This document shows positions 32,864 to 42,191 of a stretch of 64,000 nucleotides of DNA, one piece after another (the stretch's first letter is position 1; each line of letters begins with the position of its first letter). Location of the stretch: the NCBI RefSeq assembly GCF_001905125.1, contig NZ_LWLE01000013.1, positions 86,916 to 150,915 on the forward strand. Direction: 5' to 3'. The notes beneath the pieces are model-generated. The model had not been told where the DNA came from. It worked only from the letters and a program-made list of their open reading frames with translations, and made no database searches. Position numbers and translations under genes: made by a program. The stretch is from Streptomyces sp. TSRI0281 (GTDB taxonomy: Bacteria > Actinomycetota > Actinomycetes > Streptomycetales > Streptomycetaceae).

Positions 32864-35824
32864 ATGCACCCCACGCCGGAGCAGAGTCCGCATCACGCGT
32901 ACCCCGACCACTGGGAAGCGGACGTGGTGCTCCGTGACGGTGGCACCGCGCGCATCAGGCCCATCACCACGGACGATGCCGAGCGGCTGGTCAGCTTCTA
33001 CGAGCAGGTCTCCGACGAGTCGAAGTACTACCGCTTCTTCGCCCCGTACCCGCGCCTCTCCGACAAGGACGTGCACCGCTTCACCCACCACGACTACGTC
33101 GACCGGGTGGGACTCGCCGTCACGATCGGCGGTGAGTTCATCGCGACCGTCCGCTACGACCGGATCAACGAACAGGGCAGGCCCGCCTCCGCGCCCGCCG
33201 ACGAGGCCGAGGTCGCCTTCCTCGTCCAGGACGCCCACCAGGGCCGCGGAGTGGCCTCGGCGCTCCTCGAACACATCGCGGCGGTCGCCCGCGAGCGCGG
33301 CATCCGCCGCTTCGCCGCCGAGGTGCTGCCCGCCAACAACAAGATGATCAAGGTGTTCCGGGACGCCGGATACACCCAGCAGCGCACCTTCGAGGACGGC
33401 TCCGTCCACCTCACGCTCGACCTCGAACCCACCGCCGAGTCCCTCGCCGTCCAGCGCGGCCGCGAACAGCGGGCCGAGGCGCGGTCGGTGCAGCGGTTGC
33501 TCGCCCCCGGTTCCGTCGCCGTCATCGGCACCGGCCGCACCCCCGGCGGAGTGGGCCGCACCGTCCTGCGCAATCTCCTCGGCTCCGGCTACACGGGGCG
33601 CGCGTACGCGGTCAACCGGGCATTCGCCGCCGGCCTGACGACGCTGGACGGAGTCCCCGCGCACCGTTCCGTCGGCGAGATCGACGAGCGGGTCGACGTC
33701 GCGGTCATCGCCGTCCCCGCCCACCGCGTGCCCGAGGCCGTCGCCGACTGCGGCGAACACGGAGTGCGAGGACTCGTCGTGCTCTCCGCCGGATACGCCG
33801 AGCGTGGCGCCGAGGGCCGTGAGCTCCAGCGCGAACTGGTCCGGCAGGCCCGCTCGTACGGCATGCGGATCATCGGCCCGAACGCGTTCGGCATCATCAA
33901 CACCTCCGAGGCCGTCCGGCTGAACGCCTCCCTCGCCCCCGAGTCGCCCGCCCCCGGCCGGATCGGCCTGTTCACCCAGTCCGGCGCGATCGGGATCGCC
34001 CTGCTCTCCGGCCTCCACCGGCGCGGCGCGGGGCTCTCCACGTTCATCTCCGCGGGGAACCGGGCCGATGTCTCCGGGAACGACTTCCTCCAGTACTGGT
34101 ACGAGGACCAGGACACCGACGTCGCCCTGCTGTACCTCGAATCGATCGGCAACCCCCGCAAGTTCACCCGGCTCGCCCGGCGGACCGCGGCCGTGAAGCC
34201 CGTCGTCGTGGTGAAGGGCGCCCGGCACAGCGGCTCCACCCCACCCGGCCACGCCGTACCGGTCAGCCGCATCCCCGACGCCACGGTCTCCGCGCTGATG
34301 CGTCAGGCGGGCGTCATCCGGGTCGATACGGTGACCGAGATGGTCGACGCGGGGCTGCTCCTGGCCGACCAGCCGCTCCCGGCGGGCCCCCGGGTCGCGA
34401 TCCTGGGCAACTCGGAATCCCTCGGCCTCCTCACGTACGACGCCTGCCTCGCCGAGGGGCTGCGCCCCCGACCGCCCCTCGACCTCACCACGGCGGCGGG
34501 CCCGCAGGACTTCCGGGATGCCCTGGCCGAGGCGCTCGCCGACCAGACGTGCGACGCCGTCATCGTGACCGCGATCCCCTGGGTAGGGGAGAACGGCGAG
34601 GCCGAGACGGGCGACGGCGAGGTCCTGGCCGCGGCCCTGCGCCGGGCGGCGGCCGGTGGCCCCGCCAAGCCGGTGGCCGTGGTCCATGTGGAGATCGGCG
34701 GGCTGGCCGAGGCCCTGGCCGCCGCCAGCAGCACGGTGGCCCGGACCCGCCCCAGGGCCACGGCGTCCGGCGGCGGGTCCGGGACAGGGCCCGCGAACGG
34801 ACCGTCCGCCCCCGGCACGCCCTCCGCGGCCGTTCCCGCACCGAACCCCGCACGCCCTGCCGCATCCCCGAACGCACCCGCACCCTCATCCCCTTCCGCA
34901 TCCCCGGCCGCCCCCGCCCCGGACTCCGACTCGGCCCGCCCCCGCACCGGCCGGATCCCCGCCTACCCCGCCGCCGAACGAGCCGTGCGCGCGCTCGCCG
35001 AAGCCGTGAAGTACGCGCAGTGGCGGCGCCAGGCGGCCGTACCCGGCAAGGTGCCCGAGTTCCTCGACGACACCATCGACGAGCCCGGTGCGGCGGGTCT
35101 GATCGACGCACTGCTCGGCCCCGCACCCGACCCGCGCGGCAGACCGCTCACCCACGACGAGGCCCGTGAACTGCTCGGCCGCTACGGCATCACCGTCCGG
35201 CCGACGCTGCCCGCCCGTGACCCGGAGTCCGCCGTCGCCGCCGCCGCCCGGCTCGGCTACCCGGTGGCGCTGAAGACCACCGCCCCCCATCTGCGCCACC
35301 GCGCCGACCTCGGCGGTGTCCGCCTCGACCTCGGGAGCGAGAGCGCTCTGCGCCGCGCGTACGGCGAACTGACCGACCTGCTCGGCAAGCCCGCCGAACT
35401 CCAGCCCGTCGTCCAGGCCATGGCGCCGCGCGGCGTGGACACCGTCGTCCGTGCCTCGATCGACGCGGCCGCCGGGGCCGTCCTCTCCTTCGGCCTGGCC
35501 GGCGCGCCCTCCGAGCTGCTCGGCGACACCGCCCACCGCCTCGTACCGGTCACCGACCGCGACGCCGCCGAGCTGATCCGCTCCATCAAGGCGGCCCCGG
35601 TGCTCTTCGGCTGGCGCGGTGCGGCGCCCGTCGACACCGCCGCGCTCGAAGAGCTGCTGCTCCGGGTGTCCCGCCTGGTCGACGACCACCCGGAGGTGGT
35701 CTCCGTCGCGCTCGAACCGGTCGTGGTCGCCACCCAGGGGCTGAGCGTGCTGGGCGCGAGCGTCCGCCTCGCCCCGCCCCCCGCCCGCACCGACCGCGGC
35801 CCGCGCCGCCTCCCCAGCTACTGA
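32864..35824 (+). CDS. GNAT acetyltransferase fused to NDP-forming acyl-CoA synthetase-like domains (Pat type)
   Basis: This 986-residue protein has an N-terminal GNAT domain (residues 15-190; acetyl-CoA loop QDAHQGRGVASALL), a CoA-binding Rossmann domain (about 205-325; SVAVIGTGR), a succinyl-CoA-ligase-like domain (about 330-600; GLFTQSGAIG) and a C-terminal ATP-grasp domain (about 760-970; YPVALKTTAPHLRHR). A disordered Pro/Ala/Ser linker fills about residues 625-710. Proteins of this composition (Pat) acetylate and inactivate acyl-CoA synthetases in Streptomyces and other bacteria; the ligase part senses metabolites rather than catalysing. The GPNAFGI segment lacks the Cys of the usual GPNCLG. 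The start is fixed by the leaderless promoter. Confidence 0.88.
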   Translation: MHPTPEQSPHHAYPDHWEADVVLRDGGTARIRPITTDDAERLVSFYEQVSDESKYYRFFAPYPRLSDKDVHRFTHHDYVDRVGLAVTIGGEFIATVRYDRINEQGRPASAPADEAEVAFLVQDAHQGRGVASALLEHIAAVARERGIRRFAAEVLPANNKMIKVFRDAGYTQQRTFEDGSVHLTLDLEPTAESLAVQRGREQRAEARSVQRLLAPGSVAVIGTGRTPGGVGRTVLRNLLGSGYTGRAYAVNRAFAAGLTTLDGVPAHRSVGEIDERVDVAVIAVPAHRVPEAVADCGEHGVRGLVVLSAGYAERGAEGRELQRELVRQARSYGMRIIGPNAFGIINTSEAVRLNASLAPESPAPGRIGLFTQSGAIGIALLSGLHRRGAGLSTFISAGNRADVSGNDFLQYWYEDQDTDVALLYLESIGNPRKFTRLARRTAAVKPVVVVKGARHSGSTPPGHAVPVSRIPDATVSALMRQAGVIRVDTVTEMVDAGLLLADQPLPAGPRVAILGNSESLGLLTYDACLAEGLRPRPPLDLTTAAGPQDFRDALAEALADQTCDAVIVTAIPWVGENGEAETGDGEVLAAALRRAAAGGPAKPVAVVHVEIGGLAEALAAASSTVARTRPRATASGGGSGTGPANGPSAPGTPSAAVPAPNPARPAASPNAPAPSSPSASPAAPAPDSDSARPRTGRIPAYPAAERAVRALAEAVKYAQWRRQAAVPGKVPEFLDDTIDEPGAAGLIDALLGPAPDPRGRPLTHDEARELLGRYGITVRPTLPARDPESAVAAAARLGYPVALKTTAPHLRHRADLGGVRLDLGSESALRRAYGELTDLLGKPAELQPVVQAMAPRGVDTVVRASIDAAAGAVLSFGLAGAPSELLGDTAHRLVPVTDRDAAELIRSIKAAPVLFGWRGAAPVDTAALEELLLRVSRLVDDHPEVVSVALEPVVVATQGLSVLGASVRLAPPPARTDRGPRRLPSY

Positions 35825-35898
35825 CCGGCGCCGGCCGGCCTGCCGCCCCGGCCCCACCGACCCGCCCCACGGCGTCCCCGGCAGCCATCAGCCCCCCG

Positions 35899-35904
35899 TA
35901 GGAT
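35899..35904 (+). promoter_or_regulatory. -10 box of a leaderless transcript
   Basis: TAGGAT lies seven bases before ATG 35912, favouring that start over ATG 35903, which overlaps the box. Confidence 0.45.
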
Positions 35905-35911
35905 GGTCCGT

Positions 35912-36508
35912 ATGGCAAAGACCGGTACGACGACCCAGGGGCTGCGCGCGGCGATCGAGCGCAGCGGCTACTACCCGGCCCTCGTGGCCGAGGCGGTGGA
36001 GGCCGCCGTCGGCGGCGAGCCGGTCGCTTCGTACCTGGTCCACCAGGAGACCACCTTCGACTCCAACGAAGTGCGCCGCCATGTCACGGTCCTCGTCCTG
36101 ACGGAGAACCGGTTCATCGTCAGCCACACCGACGAGCAGGCCGCCGACACCAGCTCCCCGACGCCGTACGCCACCACGTCCACCGAGTCGGTCAAGCTCG
36201 ACCGGATCTCGTCGGTCGTGGTCAGCCGGGTGGTGGCCAACCCCGAGAAGTACGTACCGGGCACGCTGCCCCGCGAGGTCGTCCTCACCATCGGCTGGGG
36301 CGCCGTCTCCCGGATCGATCTGGAGCCCGCCGCCTGCGGTGACCCCAACTGCGAGGCGGACCACGGCTACACCGGCAGCTCCACCGCCGACGACCTGAGC
36401 CTGCGCGTCAGCGAGGCCGGTGACGGTCCGGACGCCGTCCGGCAGACCCTCGCCTTCGCCCAGTCGCTCTCCGAGGCCACGGCCGCCACCGCGGCGACCG
36501 GCCGCTGA
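35912..36508 (+). CDS. DUF5998 family protein
   Basis: This 198-residue cytoplasmic protein of unknown function belongs to a family restricted to actinobacteria. It has beta-rich conserved segments (YLVHQETTFDSNEVRRH, NRFIVSHTDEQ, VVLTIGWGAVSRIDLEPA) and a CGDPNCEADHGY segment whose two Cys and His could bind a metal. ATG 35912 is chosen because the upstream ATG overlaps the -10 box. The stop codon shares a base with the next start (TGATG), so it is coupled to the phosphodiesterase gene. Confidence 0.82.
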   Translation: MAKTGTTTQGLRAAIERSGYYPALVAEAVEAAVGGEPVASYLVHQETTFDSNEVRRHVTVLVLTENRFIVSHTDEQAADTSSPTPYATTSTESVKLDRISSVVVSRVVANPEKYVPGTLPREVVLTIGWGAVSRIDLEPAACGDPNCEADHGYTGSSTADDLSLRVSEAGDGPDAVRQTLAFAQSLSEATAATAATGR

Positions 36509-37695
36509 TGGCCCAGCCGGCCTGGCAGGACCCTGTCCCGCTCGCTCTCGACACCGCACCCGTACCCGAGTACGGCAGTGGCTCGCTCGCCGATCTGCTG
36601 CCCACCCTCGCCGCGGGCCAGGGCGTACCCGGCCTCACCGCGACGATTCCCGAACTGACGCCGGCCGATCGCAACTGCGTCTTCCTGATCGACGGCCTCG
36701 GCTGGGAGCAGATCAAGGCGCACCCGGACGAGGCCCCCTTCCTGCACTCCCTGCTGCCGTCCTCGCGCGGCGGCACCGGCCGCCCGATCACCGCGGGATT
36801 CCCGGCGACCACCGCCACCTCGCTCGCCTCGGTCGGTACGGGGCTGCCGCCCGGTGAGCACGGCCTTCCCGGATACACCGCGCGCAATCCCGAGACCGGC
36901 GAGCTGATGAACCAGCTCCGCTGGAAGCCGTGGACCGCGCCGAAGGTCTGGCAGCCGTACCCCACCGTCTTCCGGCTTGCCGACGCCGCGGGTGTGCGCA
37001 CCGCCCAGGTCTCCGCGCCCACGTTCGAGCAGACCCCGCTCACCAAGGTCGCGCTCAGCGGCGGCTCGTTCCTCGGCCGGCTCAGCGGCGAGGACCGGAT
37101 GGACGTGGCCGCCGAACGGCTCGCCGCCGGGGACCGCTCGCTCGTCTACACGTACTACAGCGAGGTCGACGGCAAGGGGCACCGGTTCGGTGTCGACTCC
37201 GATGCCTGGCGCGGCCAGCTGATGTACGTCGACGGGCTCGCCCAGCGCCTGGCCGAGCAGCTCCCGCCCCGCTCGGCGCTGTACATCACCGCGGACCACG
37301 GGATGATCGACATCCCCTTCGATGAACAGTCCCGGATCGATTTCGACGAGGACTGGGAACTGCGCGCGGGCGTCGCCCTGCTCGGCGGCGAGGGCCGGGC
37401 GCGCCATGTGTACGCGGTCCCCGGGGCCGAGGCGGATGTGCTGACGGTCTGGCGCGAAGTGCTCGGCGAGCAGTTCTGGGTGGCGGGCCGGGACGAGGCG
37501 ATCGAGGCCGGCTGGTTCGGGCCGCGGATCGACGAGCGGGTGTACGGCCGCATCGGCGACGTGGTCGCCGCCGCCCATGACGATGTGGTGATCACGGCGT
37601 CGGTCAACGAGCCGCACGAGTCCGCGATGGTCGGCATGCACGGCTCGATGACCCCCGTCGAACAACTGGTCCCGCTCCTCGAAGTACGCTCGTAA
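36508..37695 (+). CDS. Alkaline phosphatase-superfamily phosphodiesterase
   Basis: This 395-residue metal-dependent enzyme is of the nucleotide pyrophosphatase/phosphodiesterase group. Two-metal ligands and the nucleophile are visible: FLIDGLG (Asp), FPATTATS (Thr nucleophile), SEVDGKGHRFG (Asp/His), TADHGM (Asp/His) and GMHGS (His). No signal peptide is seen, so it is probably cytoplasmic. The ATG overlaps the DUF5998 stop codon. The substrate is unknown; related proteins cleave nucleotide or phosphonate esters. Confidence 0.88.
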   Translation: MAQPAWQDPVPLALDTAPVPEYGSGSLADLLPTLAAGQGVPGLTATIPELTPADRNCVFLIDGLGWEQIKAHPDEAPFLHSLLPSSRGGTGRPITAGFPATTATSLASVGTGLPPGEHGLPGYTARNPETGELMNQLRWKPWTAPKVWQPYPTVFRLADAAGVRTAQVSAPTFEQTPLTKVALSGGSFLGRLSGEDRMDVAAERLAAGDRSLVYTYYSEVDGKGHRFGVDSDAWRGQLMYVDGLAQRLAEQLPPRSALYITADHGMIDIPFDEQSRIDFDEDWELRAGVALLGGEGRARHVYAVPGAEADVLTVWREVLGEQFWVAGRDEAIEAGWFGPRIDERVYGRIGDVVAAAHDDVVITASVNEPHESAMVGMHGSMTPVEQLVPLLEVRS

Positions 37696-37752
37696 CCGCG
37701 TTTTCCGTTCTCCCGGCCGACCGGCCACCCTCCGAAAGGTGCTCGACCCCTC

Positions 37753-38403
37753 ATGCCCGAGCTTGTGTTCTTCTCCGGAACGATGGACTGCGGAAAGAGC
37801 ACGCTGGCCCTCCAGATCGGTCACAACCGGTCGGCTCGCGGACTCCAGGGCGTCATCTTCACCCGCGACGACCGGGCGGGGGAGGGCAAGCTCTCCTCCC
37901 GGCTGGGCCTGGTGACGGAGGCGGTCGAGGCGACCGAGGGCATGGACCTGTACGCGTATCTGGTCGCCCAGCTGTCCCAGGGCGGCAAGGCGGACTACGT
38001 GATCGTGGACGAGGCCCAGTTCCTCGCCCCGGAGCAGATCGACCAGCTGGCCCGGGTCGTCGACGATCTCGGTCTGGACGTCTTCGCCTTCGGCATCAGG
38101 ACGGACTTCCGCACGAAGCTGTTCCCGGGGTCCCAGCGGCTGATCGAGCTCGCGGACCGGATCGAGCAGCTTCAGGTGGAGGCCCTGTGCTGGTGCGGCG
38201 ACCGCGCCACGCACAACGCCCGCACGGTGGACGGGGAGATGGTCGTCGAGGGCGCCCAGGTCGTGGTCGGCGACGTCAACCGCCCGGCCGAGGAGATCGG
38301 CTACGAGGTTCTCTGCCGCCGCCACCACTACCGGCGCATGACCAGCGCCGCGGCCCGTGCGGGTGCCCTTTCCCCGGACGTCCTCCCGGTCAACCACGGC
38401 TGA
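37753..38403 (+). CDS. tdk: Thymidine kinase
   Basis: This 216-residue type II thymidine kinase phosphorylates thymidine to dTMP in nucleotide salvage. The P-loop is SGTMDCGKST (residues 8-17), the Walker B-like segment is VIVDEAQF, and the lasso zinc site has CWCG with C-x-x-H (CRRHH) near the C-terminus. The conserved DFRTKLFPGSQ loop is present. The start ATG 37753 lies 57 bp after the phosphodiesterase stop codon, so the genes may be co-transcribed. Confidence 0.94.
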   Translation: MPELVFFSGTMDCGKSTLALQIGHNRSARGLQGVIFTRDDRAGEGKLSSRLGLVTEAVEATEGMDLYAYLVAQLSQGGKADYVIVDEAQFLAPEQIDQLARVVDDLGLDVFAFGIRTDFRTKLFPGSQRLIELADRIEQLQVEALCWCGDRATHNARTVDGEMVVEGAQVVVGDVNRPAEEIGYEVLCRRHHYRRMTSAAARAGALSPDVLPVNHG

Positions 38404-38578
38404 GGCGTCCTCACGGCCTCTCCTCCGGCGAGAAGGCGGGTGGCGGACGTGCCTGCCCCGCCCGGGGAAGACACCGTCGGCCGCGGAGCGCGCGGCACCG
38501 CGGTGGAACCGGGAGGGGCCTGCGCCGCTTCCCGGTGGCAGGGAGGGCACGATTCGCCTGAGGAGCCCACCCCCGTTG

Positions 38579-38595
38579 GATAGTTGGGCTATCTT
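38579..38595 (+). promoter_or_regulatory. Inverted repeat overlapping the -10 box of the kinase-transporter gene
   Basis: GATAG-N5-CTATC (38579-38593) overlaps TATCTT (38590-38595), which lies six bases before the GTG at 38602. The transcript is probably leaderless, and a repressor at the repeat would occlude the -10 box. Confidence 0.5.
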
Positions 38596-38601
38596 TCTCC
38601 C

Positions 38602-41142
38602 GTGAATCAGCTGATCGCCGAAGATCCGGTCCGCATAGGCCCCTACCGCCTGATCGCCCGGCTGGGCGAGGGAGGCATGGGTCTGGTCTATCTGGGCCGT
38701 TCCGAGGGCGGACGCACCGTGGCCGTGAAAGTGGTGCAGGCCGAGTACGCCGGGGACCCCGAGTTCCGCAGGCGCTTCGCCCGTGAAGTGGCCGCCGCGC
38801 GGCGGGTGGGCGGGAGTTGGACGGCGGCGGTGCTCGACGCCGACCCCGAGGCCGCCCTTCCCTGGGTGGCGACCCAGTACATCCCGGGGCCCGACCTGCA
38901 CACCGTGGTCGCCAAGGACTTCGGACCGTTGCCCGAGTACGCGGTCCACACCCTCGCCAACCGCCTCGCCCTCGCCCTGCAGGCCGTGCACGAGGCGGGT
39001 CTGATCCATCGTGACCTGAAGCCGTCGAACGTCCTCGTCACCGTCGACGGCCCCCGCGTCATCGACTTCGGCATCGCGCGGGCGATGGACCGGCCGGCCG
39101 GGGACAGCCTGCACACCCGCACCGGCATGCTGATCGGCTCGCCGGGCTTCATGTCGCCGGAACAGGTCCGCGGCCTCGAACTCACCCCCGCCAGCGACGT
39201 GTTCTGTCTGGGCGCCGTCCTTGTCCACGCCGCCACCGGGCGCCTCCTCTTCGGCGCCACGGACACCGGCCTGAACGCCCATCTCTTCCGGATAGCGGAG
39301 GAGGAGGCGGACCTGACCGGCGTACCGGAGTCGCTGGTCGACCTCGTACGCGCATGTCTGGAGAAGGACCCGGCCGAGAGGCCCACCCCTCAGCAGGTGG
39401 CCGCGCGGACGGCCGAGGATCAGGCAGCGGAATGGCTGCCGGGCGCCGTGCTGGCACAACTGGGCCGCCATGCTGCCCAGTTGCTGGACTTCGCCCCGGA
39501 AGCCGTCGCCGCAGACCCTGCCGGGACACCTGTCGCACAGCCTGCCGCCCCTGTCCCGCCCGCGCAGCCCCACCCGCTGCCCGCGCCGCCCGCGTACGCC
39601 CCGACGGCCCCGGCGCACTCCGTCCCCGCACAGGGGTTCGGACCGCCCCCGGGCCCACCGCCCGGCGCCTGGTCCGCATACCCGGCCACGGCCCCCCTCC
39701 AGGACTCGGCGTCCCCGCACCCCAGGCGCTGGTGGGGGCTGGTCGTGGTCGCCCTGGCCCAGCTGACGGTGCTGATCGACGCGACGACCTTCAACATGGC
39801 GGTGCCGTCCGTCCAGGCCGATCTCGGTCTGCCCGCCGATGGGCTGAGCGTGATGTTCACCGTGTACGTGCTCGCCTTCGGCGGCCTGCTGCTGCTCGGC
39901 GGGCACATCACGGACCTCGTGGGACGCAGACGCACCTTGATCATCGGTCTGGCCGGATTCGCGATCGCCTCCGCGCTCGGCGGCTCGGCGGCTGATTCCA
40001 GCATGTTGATCGGGGCCCGCGCCCTGCAGGGAGCCTTCGGCGCGGTGCTCACACCGGCCGCGCTGGCCCTGGTGACCACCGGTTTCACCGACCCGAAGGA
40101 ACGCGGCAGAGCCTTCGGGATCTACGCCGCGATCAGCGGCGGCGGTTCGGCACTCGGGCTGCTCACGGGCGGGTGGCTTCTGGAGAGCCTGACCTGGCGT
40201 GTGTCCCTGTACGCCGCAGTCCCCCTCGCCGTGGCCGCCCTGATCGGTGCACTCACCCTGCCGCACGACCGACCGGGCGGCACGGGAGCACGCTTCGATG
40301 TGCTCGGGGTGCTGCTCGGCACCGGCGGACTCGCCGCCCTCGTATACGGCCTCACCGAGGTCGAGTCCCGCGGCTGGAACGACCTCCTGATCCTGGCCCT
40401 GTTCGCGGTGGGCGTCGTCCTGCTCGTGGCCTACCTGTGGCGATGGACCACGACATCACGCCCATCCCCTTCGCCGTCCACCGTCGAAGACCGCGACCGC
40501 GTCGGCTGCTTCCTCGCCATGCTGCTGTCCGGCCTCGGCGTCGCCGCCTCGTTCACCACCCTGGCCTTCCACCTGCAGACCGTCCTCGGCTACGCCCCGG
40601 CCGCGGTGGGAGCGGCCTTCCTGCCCATGGCCGCCGCCATCGTCATCGGCGCCACCCAGGTCGCCGCCCGTCTGCTGCCCCGCGTCGCGCCCCGCATCCT
40701 GATCGTGGCGGGCCTGGCGATCGCGGCCCTCGGACTGCTGCTCCTGACCGGCATCGAGGCCGACGGCGCGTACACGACCCAGGTGCTGCCCGGCATGGTC
40801 CTCACCGGCTTCGGCACCGGCCTGGCCTTCATGCCGGTCTTCGCCACCGCGACCGCAGCCGTCGCCCCGGAACACTCCGGCGCGGCCTCGGCGACGATCA
40901 CCGCGGCTCAGCACCTGGGCAGCGCGATCGGCGCGGCGCTGCTCACCGGCGTCCTCGCCGCCCGCCTGCGTCCCGCCGCGTCATGGTCGCCCGAGCAGCT
41001 CCGCGAGGAGATGCTCAGCGGCTACACCGACACTCTTTGGTGGGCCGTCGGCGGCATGGTGCTCGCGGGCCTGCTCGTCGGTCTGCTGGTCACCGCCAGG
41101 GCGCCCGGGGGCGACGGACCGCCGGTGCGCACGGCAGGCTGA
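38602..41142 (+). CDS. Ser/Thr protein kinase fused to an MFS (DHA2-type) transporter
   Basis: This single 846-residue open frame has a complete Hanks-type kinase (residues 10-270) and a 14-helix-type MFS transporter (residues 377-835). Kinase motifs are intact: glycine loop GEGGMG, Lys43 in VAVKVV, HRD (136-138) in IHRDLKPSN, DFG (155-157) and SPE at 185-187. A Pro/Ala-rich linker (residues 300-375) joins the parts. MFS features include the motif A-like GHITDLVGRRRT and the antiporter-type motif GGSALGLLTGGWL. No frameshift or stop lies between the halves. The kinase may phosphorylate the transporter loops or a regulator; substrate and drug are unknown. GTG 38602 is set by the leaderless promoter. 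Confidence 0.9.
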   Translation: MNQLIAEDPVRIGPYRLIARLGEGGMGLVYLGRSEGGRTVAVKVVQAEYAGDPEFRRRFAREVAAARRVGGSWTAAVLDADPEAALPWVATQYIPGPDLHTVVAKDFGPLPEYAVHTLANRLALALQAVHEAGLIHRDLKPSNVLVTVDGPRVIDFGIARAMDRPAGDSLHTRTGMLIGSPGFMSPEQVRGLELTPASDVFCLGAVLVHAATGRLLFGATDTGLNAHLFRIAEEEADLTGVPESLVDLVRACLEKDPAERPTPQQVAARTAEDQAAEWLPGAVLAQLGRHAAQLLDFAPEAVAADPAGTPVAQPAAPVPPAQPHPLPAPPAYAPTAPAHSVPAQGFGPPPGPPPGAWSAYPATAPLQDSASPHPRRWWGLVVVALAQLTVLIDATTFNMAVPSVQADLGLPADGLSVMFTVYVLAFGGLLLLGGHITDLVGRRRTLIIGLAGFAIASALGGSAADSSMLIGARALQGAFGAVLTPAALALVTTGFTDPKERGRAFGIYAAISGGGSALGLLTGGWLLESLTWRVSLYAAVPLAVAALIGALTLPHDRPGGTGARFDVLGVLLGTGGLAALVYGLTEVESRGWNDLLILALFAVGVVLLVAYLWRWTTTSRPSPSPSTVEDRDRVGCFLAMLLSGLGVAASFTTLAFHLQTVLGYAPAAVGAAFLPMAAAIVIGATQVAARLLPRVAPRILIVAGLAIAALGLLLLTGIEADGAYTTQVLPGMVLTGFGTGLAFMPVFATATAAVAPEHSGAASATITAAQHLGSAIGAALLTGVLAARLRPAASWSPEQLREEMLSGYTDTLWWAVGGMVLAGLLVGLLVTARAPGGDGPPVRTAG

Positions 41143-41178
41143 CGAGCGCCGGCCGGGCCGCCGGCCGGGAGCCCGGGG

Positions 41179-41955
41179 TCAGCGCTTGCGCGACCGTACG
41201 ATCGTGAACACGGCGCCCTCCGGGTCCGACACCGTCGCGAGCCTGCCGTGGGAACCCTCCTGGGGCGGCTGGAGGATGTGCCCGCCCAGCTGTACGACCC
41301 GTGCGGCGGCCTCGTCGGTGTCGGCGACCTCGAAGTACGTCATCCAGTGCGGGCCCCGGTCGCGCGGCAGGGCGTGGCCCACACCGTGCAGCGAAGCGAC
41401 CGGACGGCCGTCCAGATGCAGGGTCTGGTAGTCGAAGTCGGCCGAGACGACCGCCTCCGTCTCATAGCCGAAAACCGCCTGGTAGAACTTGCCGACCATG
41501 GAGGTCTCGCGGGTCACCAGCTCGTTCCAGACGGGTGTCCCGGGGGTGCCCGCCGCTTGGGTGCCGAGGTGCTCGGCGGCCTGCCAGATCCCGAACACGG
41601 CCCCCGAGGGGTCGGAGGCGATGGCGAGCCGGCCCGCATCGCCCGCGTCGAGCGGCCCGACCGCGACGGTGCCGCCGCAGGAGCGGATCGTCTCCGCGGT
41701 GAGATCCGCGTCGTCGGTCGCGAGATAGGTGGTCCAGGCGATCGGCAGATGCCGGTCGGGCGGCAGCTGGCCGATGCCCGCCACCTCTTTCCCGCCGAGC
41801 AGGCCGCGCACGTAGGGGCCCAGCTGATCGGGCCCTGGCTGAAACTCCCAGCCGAACAGGGCTCCGTAGAACTCCTGGGTCGCGGTCAGGCCGTGCACGA
41901 TCAGACTCACCCAGCAAGGTGTTCCGGGCGTGCGCCGAGCGGCAGCCTCGGTCAT
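41179..41955 (-). CDS. VOC (glyoxalase/dioxygenase-fold) protein with two repeats
   Basis: This 258-residue protein is made of two vicinal-oxygen-chelate modules (about residues 12-120 and 135-255), each opening with a metal-ligand-type segment (CWVSLIVHGL; VWNELVTRE) and an FYGALFGWEF / FYQAVFGYET motif. Such tandem VOC proteins are frequent in Streptomyces and include resistance and antibiotic-binding proteins as well as glyoxalase-like enzymes; the function here is unknown. The start ATG 41955 follows GAGGAG on the minus strand. It converges on the kinase-transporter gene across a GC-rich palindromic 36-bp gap. Confidence 0.88.
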   Translation of the reverse strand: MTEAAARRTPGTPCWVSLIVHGLTATQEFYGALFGWEFQPGPDQLGPYVRGLLGGKEVAGIGQLPPDRHLPIAWTTYLATDDADLTAETIRSCGGTVAVGPLDAGDAGRLAIASDPSGAVFGIWQAAEHLGTQAAGTPGTPVWNELVTRETSMVGKFYQAVFGYETEAVVSADFDYQTLHLDGRPVASLHGVGHALPRDRGPHWMTYFEVADTDEAAARVVQLGGHILQPPQEGSHGRLATVSDPEGAVFTIVRSRKR

Positions 41956-42191
41956 CGTCTTCTCTCTCCTCGGACCGTTGTGGTGGCCGTACGGGGGAAC
42001 GGCGTCGGTCTCCGTCCGGTTCTCCGGATCGGGTGCGTTCGTCCCGTGCAGATGCTTGCACCACCCGGCTCGCGAGGCGCCCCGGCCGCGCCGCGAGTTC
42101 CGGGTTCTCGACGGAAGGAGACCGCTTTGTTGCGGTCTGTCCGTTCCGGCGCTGTTACGGCTGGGTCGGCCCCTGAGCGAGGATGGCACCC

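Noticed and set aside
36367..40266. 1299-residue open frame on the minus strand
   Set aside because: It lies opposite the phosphodiesterase, thymidine kinase and kinase-transporter genes, which have clear motifs; the frame shows no domain of its own.
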